A stretch of DNA of 9,506 nt from Candidatus Latescibacterota bacterium (GTDB taxonomy: Bacteria; Krumholzibacteriota; Krumholzibacteriia; Krumholzibacteriales; WJIX01): the NCBI GenBank assembly GCA_030643145.1, contig DAOWMJ010000067.1, forward strand, positions 1-9,506. The letters run 5' to 3'. Shown piece after piece: positions 1-5,913 of the stretch; position 1 is the first letter of the stretch, and every line of letters begins with the position of its first letter. The translations under genes and the position numbers were made by a program. The notes under the pieces are model-generated. The model worked only from the letters and a program-made list of their open reading frames with translations. It had not been told where the DNA came from and made no database searches.

Positions 1-1304
1 ATAAGCATGGGATCTTTGGTAATATCAATATCATATCGCTTAAATAAAATCCATTTTCCCGGAAATTCTTTTCTTATGGTTCCTTTTCCTTTTAAAATAT
101 CTATCATTGGAGAATCGAGCCAAACACCGTATTTACCGGTCGGAATTGGCACCCCTTTGCCTACTTCCTTACATTCCCTAATTATCGTGGATGCTTCCAC
201 GTCACGGGGTTCGCGTTCGTAAACAAACTGTTCTCCGTCAATATTAACTATGTTAGCTCCCGCTCCTCTGAATTTCTCGGTTATCAGCAAGCCTTCAGCC
301 TGTTCAGGAAAGACAGCACCGGTCGGGTGATACTGCACAGTGTGCAAGAAATTTAAGGAAACTCCAGCCCGATACGCCATTATCAGGCCATCCGCGGTCG
401 CACCATAATGATTAGTCGTCATGAAGTTCTGCATATGAAGGCGGCCCGAACCTCCTGTAGCCATAATAGTAGCTTTAGCTTTGACAATTATATATTCTTC
501 TGTTTCAAGATTATAAAGTACAGCTCCCGCGCAATGCCCTTTTTCATTTACTATCAGTTCTACCGCCGGAGAAAACTCAAGCACTCTGATATCATCTTTA
601 TGATTTCTGGCCTCATCCCTGATTGTCCGCATTATTTCCGCGCCGGTAATATCGCCGGCATAATGCATTCGCTTTCTTGAAGTACCGCCGCCATGCATTG
701 TTTTTAATCTTCCGTCGTCAAATTTGCTGAACATAGTGCCCAGGCTTTCCAGCCATTTCAGGGCGAGAGGAGCATCGTTGACCAGGGTTTCAACCAGCTC
801 GGGTACATTTGTGAAATGGCCGCCTCCCATAGCGTCAAGGTAGTGATAATAGGGTGAATCCTTCCTGTTCTTTGTCGCGGCCTGAATACCGCCCTCAGCC
901 ATCATGGTATTGGCGTCACCATGTCTGAGCTTGGTTGCCAGAATTACTTTCGCTCCATTTTCCCTTGCCATAAGCGCTGCTGAAGTCCCAGCTCCGCCTC
1001 CGCCAATTATTAGAATGTCTATCTCGTAATCCGGATTGGACAAATCCAGAATATCGGGCGAAACCCTGCTTTTAGCATGCAGCAGGTCAACTATTTCATT
1101 TGATATTCTATACCCTTTGCTCGGGCCGACTCTAATTTCCGATCTTCCCTCATCTTTAAAATCCGGATGGTATTTAAGGATATCCTCTCTTTCCTTAAGA
1201 GATTGAGCCGGGAATTCTTCTCCTCTTTTCTTTCTTTCAACTCTCTCGGGTCTAGTTTTTTCAACCCTTTTTATCAACTTTCTTAATTCAGGTGTATATG
1301 GCAT
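1..1304 (-). CDS. FrdA/SdhA/TfrA-family FAD flavoprotein, partial (C-terminus beyond left edge)
   Basis: This is a flavoprotein subunit of the fumarate reductase/succinate dehydrogenase family. An uninterrupted frame of 434 codons begins at ATG 1304 and runs off the window. GGAG lies 8 nt before the start, and the gap from the upstream iron-sulfur gene is 30 bp. The FAD dinucleotide fold has GGGGAG at about residues 101-106, followed by MMAEGG at 134-139. The substrate region has HPTG (326-329), TE (342-343) and RGAG (346-349), matching dicarboxylate-binding and proton-transfer residues of fumarate reductases. The position of the covalent-FAD histidine in classical FrdA/SdhA is Asn132, so FAD is probably non-covalent, as in L-aspartate oxidase. 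About 95 charged residues precede the FAD motif, an unusual extension with no signal peptide or membrane segment, so the protein should be cytoplasmic. Later active-site residues lie outside the window. The substrate is probably fumarate or succinate, but another small acid is possible. Confidence 0.88.
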   Translation of the reverse strand, partial: MPYTPELRKLIKRVEKTRPERVERKKRGEEFPAQSLKEREDILKYHPDFKDEGRSEIRVGPSKGYRISNEIVDLLHAKSRVSPDILDLSNPDYEIDILIIGGGGAGTSAALMARENGAKVILATKLRHGDANTMMAEGGIQAATKNRKDSPYYHYLDAMGGGHFTNVPELVETLVNDAPLALKWLESLGTMFSKFDDGRLKTMHGGGTSRKRMHYAGDITGAEIMRTIRDEARNHKDDIRVLEFSPAVELIVNEKGHCAGAVLYNLETEEYIIVKAKATIMATGGSGRLHMQNFMTTNHYGATADGLIMAYRAGVSLNFLHTVQYHPTGAVFPEQAEGLLITEKFRGAGANIVNIDGEQFVYEREPRDVEASTIIRECKEVGKGVPIPTGKYGVWLDSPMIDILKGKGTIRKEFPGKWILFKRYDIDITKDPML

Positions 1305-1334
1305 AATCAAATCTCCATCAGAATCGTGTAAAAA

Positions 1335-2114
1335 TTATTCCGTAATTAAATAGTCTTTATTTTCAGGTTCCCACTCTTCCGGGCCAAATTGAGGTTCTGT
1401 TTCTCTCGCGCTGTATATTTCTTTCAACTTGTCAATATCCATCTTCTTGAGTTTCTTAACCCCTTTATCAAATTTCTTTTGCTTAACATTTTCCACGGCA
1501 TCCTCCAAATGTTTCGCTCTTTTTGCAATATGTCTTCCATAGAGCCTTCTGGTCAGTATTCCAATATTATACTGAACTTCTTCAGAGGGACAACGCACCG
1601 TGCACAATCCGCACATTACACAATCAAAAGACAATTCGGCGGCGCCGGCAATATCACCGCGTATAGCTCTGGATATATACTCCATTACATCAATATCCAT
1701 CGGGCAGCTTCGGGTGCAGGTCCCACACCCTACGCATTTAAATATTTCCGGATAAAGAGCCCATACGGTAGATCCGGTAGGTTCCAATTCCTCAATATCG
1801 TATACCGCTTTATTTGCCGGAAAGAAGGGGATCTGTGAAATATACATATTAGGTTTTACAACAGTTTGACATGCCAGTCCGACCTCAATCCGATATGAGT
1901 CGGGAAAACGGTACACGGTACCGCACGCGCCGCAGATACCGCCACGGCACCCACATCCACGGACAAGCTGATAACCCGCGTATTCAAAGGCTTTCTGAAT
2001 TGTAAGAGTCGCCGGGACATCATGCTTTTTCCCCATGATAAAAATTGGAACCATCTCCAGCGTTGTTTCAGATTGCTTTTTGTTTTTTTTCTTTGAATCA
2101 GAATTATTACTCAT
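1335..2114 (-). CDS. FrdB/SdhB-like iron-sulfur subunit with one [2Fe-2S] and two [4Fe-4S] motifs
   Basis: This 259-residue electron-transfer subunit should wire the adjacent flavoprotein to its partners. The N-terminal half has a plant-type [2Fe-2S] motif: Cys56, Cys61, Cys64 and Cys82, with an extra Cys54. The second half has two full CxxCxxCxxxCP motifs, at Cys127/130/133/137 and Cys165/168/171/175. Classical SdhB uses a [3Fe-4S] motif in place of the second one, so this looks like a chain ending in two low-potential cubanes. The tail from about residue 195 is lysine-rich and probably helical. The C-terminal CCG (HdrB-like) domain of methanogen TfrB is absent; here HdrB is a separate gene. 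GGGAAG lies 7 nt before the ATG. A 104-bp gap separates it from hdrA, with no convincing promoter or terminator in it, so I infer read-through. The family is secure; the exact role is inferred from context. Confidence 0.88.
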   Translation of the reverse strand: MSNNSDSKKKNKKQSETTLEMVPIFIMGKKHDVPATLTIQKAFEYAGYQLVRGCGCRGGICGACGTVYRFPDSYRIEVGLACQTVVKPNMYISQIPFFPANKAVYDIEELEPTGSTVWALYPEIFKCVGCGTCTRSCPMDIDVMEYISRAIRGDIAGAAELSFDCVMCGLCTVRCPSEEVQYNIGILTRRLYGRHIAKRAKHLEDAVENVKQKKFDKGVKKLKKMDIDKLKEIYSARETEPQFGPEEWEPENKDYLITE

Positions 2115-2218
2115 AACTCAACTTCCCGTTCTTTTGGCGCCGTGTTCCTTTTCCTTAATCTATCTTGTTTTCCAATCTACCCTATAAAATCATTCACAAT
2201 AACAGCCTTAAAAACGTA

Positions 2219-4189
2219 TCATTTTTTTAATATTGCTGACAACATAGAAAATATTTGATTATCGGTCTGATTACGTTTCTGCGCCGCGCCGGACGGACAG
2301 GCGGCCGCGCAGGCACCGCACCCCTCACATAACACTTCGTTAACTATTACAATGCCTTTTTCACTATCAAGTTCTCTGGCATCATAAGGACACACATTAA
2401 CACAAATCTCACACCCGCTGCAAAGTTCCTCATTAACCGGGACAATCGCGGGGTCATGCTGGAGTTTTTCCTGAGCAAACAAAGTGCCGACTTTAGCCGC
2501 GGCGGCTGAAGCCTGTGCCACTGCATCCGGGATATCTTTTGGCCCATTAGCGCATCCAGCCAGGTAAAATCCTACGTTAATACTTTCCACCGGTTTCAAC
2601 TTGGGATGAGCCTCAGCCAGCCATCCATCAGTATCCGCTGATATATTTAATTTTCTAAGAAGTTCTTCAGTCCCCTCTTTCTTTTCCATGGCCATGGCCA
2701 ATACAACCATATCCGCTTCCATTTCAACTTTCCTGCCTGTCAGCGTATCTGAGCCGTGAACAATAATCTTGTCTCCCTCTTGATATACCTTTGATACCTT
2801 GCCTCTCAAATAAAGCACATTCCCCTCTTCAACTGTTCTTTGATAAAATTCCTCAAATCTTTTTCCGCCAGTACGAACATCTATGTAAAAAACTGTCGCC
2901 TGCCCATCAGGCACATGATGTTTGTACAACATGGCGTGTTTGGCGGTATACATACAGCATATTCGTGAACAGTATGATTTATGGTTTTCCGGATCTCTCG
3001 AACCGCAGCATTGTATGAAGACGATACTCTTGGGAACCTTACCGTCGGAAGGCCTGCGAACCTCGCCTCCGGTAGGTCCTGACGCTGATAGTATTCGCTC
3101 AAATTCAAGTCCATCCACAACATCTTCGTACTTTTCTCCCCCAAACTCCCCCAAAGATTTCATTGAATAAAGATCATAACCGGTGCATACGGTAATAGCC
3201 CCTACCTTCTCTTCAATAATCTCTTCTTTCTGATCAAAATCTATAGCATTAACTTCACACGCGTCTTTACAAGCGCTACAGCGAATAGGCCACAGGCCAA
3301 GACAACTATCAATATCCAGCGTATATGTTCCGGGAATAGCCTGCGGGAATGGAAGATAGATGGCTTTCCTGTATGAAAGGCCGAGATTAAAATCGTCCGG
3401 AACAATCTCCGGGCAGACCACTTCACAATCACCGCACATTGTACATGCTACTTCATCGACATAACGCGGTTTCTTTTTTATTCGAACAGTGAAATTTCCC
3501 ACAAACCCTGATATGGACTCTACCTCGTGATAGGTCATTAATTTAATATTTGGATGCCGGGAGACTTCTACCATCTTTGGCGTCATAATACACTGGGAAC
3601 AATCCAATGTAGGGAAAGTCTCGGACAGTTGAATCATATGGCCGCCGATGGAGGCTTCTTTCTCCACCAGGAGCACTTCGTAACCTTGATCGGCAATATC
3701 TAAAGCCGCTTGAATTCCGCTTATCCCCGCTCCAATTACCATTGCCCTGCGTGTAACATCAACTTCTATCGGTTCCAGGTTCTTATTATAACGAATCTTT
3801 TCAACTAAAGATCTAACAATTCTAATCGCCTTCAGGGTTGCTTCTTCCCTATCAGTATGAACCCAGCTGACCTGCTCGCGAATATTTGCTATTTCAACCT
3901 GAAAAGGACTTAACCCGGCGAGCTTTGCGGCATTCTGAAAGGTAATTTCGTGAAGTGTAGGAGAACAACAGGCAACAATTACCGCATCCAGTTTTTCTTC
4001 TATTACTTTATCCAGGATAACCTGCTGCCCGGGATCGGAACACATATATATGTAATCGGTAGAAAACGCTACTCCCGGATAGGCTCCCATCTCTTCAGCC
4101 ACGCGCTTCACATCAACCATTGCCGCGATATTAACCCCGCAGTGACAAACAAAAACGCCTATTCTCTTTTTCTTTCCATGACTGTTCAT
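2219..4189 (-). CDS. hdrA: Heterodisulfide reductase subunit A (HdrA), FAD and iron-sulfur protein
   Basis: HdrA is the flavin subunit of Hdr complexes; in methanogens its FAD is the electron-bifurcation site. At 656 residues it has the usual full length. The N-terminal domain carries Cys15, Cys17, Cys50 and Cys74-75. A thioredoxin-reductase-like FAD domain starts with VIGAGISG (151-158), followed by DCSQC (196-200). A ferredoxin insert has Cys249/252/255/259 and Cys296/304/307/311. The CCGSR and CSRICC block (394-412) supplies the cysteines that hold a further cluster in known HdrA. The segment FYLAGCANGPKDIPDA closes the FAD site. A C-terminal ferredoxin domain has Cys590/593/596/600 and Cys621/624/627/631. 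No MvhD or other partner is fused. The start overlaps the hdrB stop (ATGA, 4186-4189), implying translational coupling; the ribosome-binding site is weak. No transmembrane segment is seen, so it should be cytoplasmic. Whether it truly bifurcates cannot be read from the sequence. Confidence 0.95.
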   Translation of the reverse strand: MNSHGKKKRIGVFVCHCGVNIAAMVDVKRVAEEMGAYPGVAFSTDYIYMCSDPGQQVILDKVIEEKLDAVIVACCSPTLHEITFQNAAKLAGLSPFQVEIANIREQVSWVHTDREEATLKAIRIVRSLVEKIRYNKNLEPIEVDVTRRAMVIGAGISGIQAALDIADQGYEVLLVEKEASIGGHMIQLSETFPTLDCSQCIMTPKMVEVSRHPNIKLMTYHEVESISGFVGNFTVRIKKKPRYVDEVACTMCGDCEVVCPEIVPDDFNLGLSYRKAIYLPFPQAIPGTYTLDIDSCLGLWPIRCSACKDACEVNAIDFDQKEEIIEEKVGAITVCTGYDLYSMKSLGEFGGEKYEDVVDGLEFERILSASGPTGGEVRRPSDGKVPKSIVFIQCCGSRDPENHKSYCSRICCMYTAKHAMLYKHHVPDGQATVFYIDVRTGGKRFEEFYQRTVEEGNVLYLRGKVSKVYQEGDKIIVHGSDTLTGRKVEMEADMVVLAMAMEKKEGTEELLRKLNISADTDGWLAEAHPKLKPVESINVGFYLAGCANGPKDIPDAVAQASAAAAKVGTLFAQEKLQHDPAIVPVNEELCSGCEICVNVCPYDARELDSEKGIVIVNEVLCEGCGACAAACPSGAAQKRNQTDNQIFSMLSAILKK

Positions 4190-5130
4190 ATCTCAACCCC
4201 GGATTTATCAATTCCAAGAACGGAACGAGGGTCACAAAAATGCTGATCCAATCCCAGAATTTCTTCGTCGACTCCCAAAGCCCACGCGAGCAGCTGAGTG
4301 AAGAAAAGAACCGGCATTTCATGAAACTCCGGAAATTTTTCCTTAATTCTATCCTGCCTGCGGTCTAAATTGTAGTAGCAGAGCGGGCAACTTAATGCTA
4401 AAACATCAGCTCCATTCAATTTAGCTGAGCGAAGTACATTATATGAAGCTTCCGATGCCGCGTCAGGCATAGATAATGAAAGATACGACCCGCAGCATTC
4501 CTGCTTAAAAGGAAAATCGATAACTTCACAACCGATATTTTCAAGAAATTCTTCAAAGATCGATGGATCATCAGGCTTATCAATCCCGATTTTTCCTTTT
4601 GGCCGGAGGAGACGGCATCCATAATAGGGAACAACTTTTACTTTGCCGAGATCACGTTTAATAAGAGCCCGTATTTTTTCATAGCCGACCTCATCACGAA
4701 TAAACTCAAGTAAATGAAGAACGCTTACATCTCCGTTGTATTCCGGAAAACCTGTCGTTTTGTCCCCTGTAACCCGATCGATTGTAATATCATCTTTCAG
4801 AAAGGCGTTTATCCTCTTGTGTTTGAGCGGATCTGTCACCATAGCTTCATTGGCCCGTTTCAAAACATTGAAACAGAAAGAACATACCGTAAAAACCTTG
4901 TTTCCTCCCTCTAACTTGACTTGCCGGAGGATCCGAACCGGAGCCGCGAGCCCAACAATCTTTTCCTCCGTTAGGGGAAATTCAGCTCCGCAGCAGGTCC
5001 AGTTTTCCGGTTCTATTAATTCATATCCCAACAGATCCATTACAGCATAGGTGGTATCGTCCAGGTTGGTAGTCTTTTCCTTTAAAGTACATCCCGGATA
5101 GTAATGAAGTTTTGTTTTTTTATTTCCCAT
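4186..5130 (-). CDS. hdrB: Heterodisulfide reductase subunit B (HdrB), two CCG domains
   Basis: HdrB is the catalytic subunit that reduces a disulfide, or does related thiol/disulfide chemistry, on two non-cubane [4Fe-4S] clusters. This 314-residue protein has both CCG modules complete: Cys14, Cys46-47, Cys83 and Cys86, then Cys172, Cys212-213, Cys248 and Cys251. All ligand cysteines of a functional HdrB are therefore present, unlike degenerate HdrB-like proteins with one module lost. The C-terminal stretch with FFTQLLAWALG (276-286) is typical of the family. Methanogens use CoM-S-S-CoB; in a bacterium the substrate is unknown, and the subunit may serve as an electron-transfer module instead. 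It starts 11 bp after the hdrC stop and its TGA overlaps the hdrA ATG. The Shine-Dalgarno sequence is poor (AAAGAT-like), so translation is probably coupled to hdrC. Confidence 0.94.
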   Translation of the reverse strand: MGNKKTKLHYYPGCTLKEKTTNLDDTTYAVMDLLGYELIEPENWTCCGAEFPLTEEKIVGLAAPVRILRQVKLEGGNKVFTVCSFCFNVLKRANEAMVTDPLKHKRINAFLKDDITIDRVTGDKTTGFPEYNGDVSVLHLLEFIRDEVGYEKIRALIKRDLGKVKVVPYYGCRLLRPKGKIGIDKPDDPSIFEEFLENIGCEVIDFPFKQECCGSYLSLSMPDAASEASYNVLRSAKLNGADVLALSCPLCYYNLDRRQDRIKEKFPEFHEMPVLFFTQLLAWALGVDEEILGLDQHFCDPRSVLGIDKSGVEI

Positions 5131-5141
5131 ATTTATTATCT

Positions 5142-5549
5142 TTATTTACTGAATTTCCGGTATACAGCAACGAGCGCTTGTTGTGGAAGCTCGTCCGCGA
5201 GCTCAGCAGGGATCTCCTGCGGCCCAAAATAATCTTTACCCTTAGGTTCAATAAGATGGCGCACCGCCTCGGCAACATTCGCTATATTTATCCCTTTTGG
5301 GCAACGTGACTGACAGGTAAAACATGACGCGCAAAGGAACAGAGCCTTTGAACCGATCAGTTCCTCTTCCCGGCCCATCTGAACCAGACGTATTATTTGA
5401 TTTGGGAGAATATCCATTTCAAAGACAAATGGACATCCTGATGAACAGTTCCCACACTGATAACAACTGTAGACATTTTCTCCGGAGAGCTCATTAACGC
5501 GATCAATAAACTTTTTCTCGTTTTCTTCGAATTTTAGTTTGATCCTCAT
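5142..5549 (-). CDS. hdrC: Heterodisulfide reductase subunit C (HdrC), two [4Fe-4S] ferredoxin motifs
   Basis: HdrC is the small iron-sulfur subunit that carries electrons between HdrA and the HdrB active site. Two complete cubane motifs are visible: Cys29/32/35/39 (CYQCGNCSSGCP) and Cys73/76/79/83 (CASCFTCQSRCP), separated by a helical stretch with NQIIRLVQMG as in other HdrC proteins. The protein is only 135 residues, shorter than many HdrC subunits (commonly around 180), mostly because of a short C-terminus after residue 100. The stop is genuine in this sequence and no second fragment follows, so I read it as a compact form, not a frameshift. GGAG lies 8 nt before the ATG, the best ribosome-binding site in the operon. 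It is the first gene of the leftward unit, facing the divergent region that holds two candidate promoters. Confidence 0.92.
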   Translation of the reverse strand: MRIKLKFEENEKKFIDRVNELSGENVYSCYQCGNCSSGCPFVFEMDILPNQIIRLVQMGREEELIGSKALFLCASCFTCQSRCPKGINIANVAEAVRHLIEPKGKDYFGPQEIPAELADELPQQALVAVYRKFSK

Positions 5550-5577
5550 TGTTGAATCTCCATGTTTTTAGTGAAGT

Positions 5578-5606
5578 ATGCTAACATTTAAAAAAAATCG
5601 AGTCAA
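5578..5606 (-). promoter_or_regulatory. Candidate sigma70-type promoter P2 for hdrC
   Basis: On the minus strand TTGACT (5601-5606; 5 of 6 to the -35 consensus) is followed after exactly 17 bp by TAGCAT (5578-5583; 4 of 6 to the -10 consensus). The spacer contains a run of eight T. The start point would be near 5571, giving a leader of about 20 nt that still includes the hdrC ribosome-binding site. Sequence match only. Confidence 0.45.
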
Positions 5607-5621
5607 GGTTTATCTTAAAAA

Positions 5622-5634
5622 TTCCTTTAAGGAA
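5622..5634. promoter_or_regulatory. 13-bp palindrome, possible operator
   Basis: TTCCTT-T-AAGGAA is a perfect inverted repeat about one central base. It lies 15 bp upstream of the P2 -35 box, centred near -57 relative to the P2 start, and inside the leader if P1 is used. An activator at P2 or a repressor acting on P1 transcripts would fit. I do not recognise the regulator. Confidence 0.3.
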
Positions 5635-5670
5635 GAAAACGCTATAAATTCTCCAAACATAATCACGCCC

Positions 5671-5699
5671 ATTATACAAGTGCCTATGCTAACTGACGA
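5671..5699 (-). promoter_or_regulatory. Candidate sigma70-type promoter P1 for hdrC
   Basis: On the minus strand TCGTCA (5694-5699; 4 of 6) is followed after exactly 17 bp by a perfect TATAAT (5671-5676). The start point would be near 5664, giving a leader of about 115 nt that contains the palindrome at 5622-5634. It could be an alternative or tandem start with P2. Confidence 0.4.
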
Positions 5700-5724
5700 T
5701 TTTATTGATCCACCTGTTCCCGAT

Positions 5725-5739
5725 AAGTTTAATAAACTT
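5725..5739. promoter_or_regulatory. 15-bp palindrome, possible operator
   Basis: AAGTTTA-A-TAAACTT is a perfect inverted repeat about one central base. It is centred about 68 bp upstream of the predicted P1 start, a usual place for an upstream activator. It could also act on the rightward gene. The regulator is unknown. AT-rich palindromes arise by chance in such DNA, so confidence is low. Confidence 0.3.
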
Positions 5740-5765
5740 TAATTTACAAGAATTACTCGATCCGG

Positions 5766-5788
5766 GTGAAATATTGATTGAATTTCAC
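5766..5788. promoter_or_regulatory. Spaced inverted repeat GTGAAAT-N9-ATTTCAC, possible operator
   Basis: Two perfect 7-bp arms are separated by 9 bp. The right arm overlaps the weak rightward -35-like TTCACA, so a bound protein could repress the MmgE/PrpD gene. The arms recall CRP/FNR-type half sites, but the spacing is too long for that family. Confidence 0.3.
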
Positions 5789-5913
5789 ACCTGATCTAGG
5801 GTAGGATATTGCAAAAGCAAGCGCGTTGAAAGGTTTTGTTTTTAGTTTTGCCGCGCCAAACTGGAAATAATCTATGTAATGCAGGATAAGAACCCGCACA
5901 AAGGAGGATTAAG

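Larger units (their letters stand above)
5550..5913. other. Divergent intergenic control region between hdrC and the MmgE/PrpD gene
   Basis: This 364-bp AT-rich stretch has no supportable gene. It separates the leftward hdr operon from the rightward MmgE/PrpD-fbp pair. It holds two promoter candidates for hdrC (5578-5606 and 5671-5699) and three perfect-arm palindromes (5622-5634, 5725-5739, 5766-5788). No strong sigma70 promoter is seen for the rightward gene. TTCACA at 5784-5789 with TATTGC 17 bp on is weak, and a GG-N10-GC arrangement at 5799-5812 resembles a sigma54 promoter. Confidence 0.6.

Noticed and set aside
7..680. Plus-strand frames of 71 and 90 codons
   Set aside because: They are antisense to the partial flavoprotein gene, whose frame is open to the window edge with the HPTG and FAD motifs.
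1389..1838. 149-codon plus-strand frame
   Set aside because: It lies wholly antisense to the FrdB-like gene, whose conserved cysteine motifs explain the sequence; the frame has no recognisable domain and no ribosome-binding site.
1..2114. Ordinary membrane-bound succinate dehydrogenase (sdhCDAB)
   Set aside because: No anchor gene is visible, the second cluster motif is of the cubane type, the covalent-FAD histidine is replaced, and the pair follows hdrCBA. An anchor beyond the left edge cannot be excluded.
2115..2218. Internal promoter between hdrA and the FrdB-like gene
   Set aside because: I found no -35/-10 pair with acceptable spacing and no terminator hairpin, so the gap is best read as a leader within the operon.
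2881..3170. Overlapping short frames on both strands
   Set aside because: All sit inside hdrA, which is intact across this stretch.
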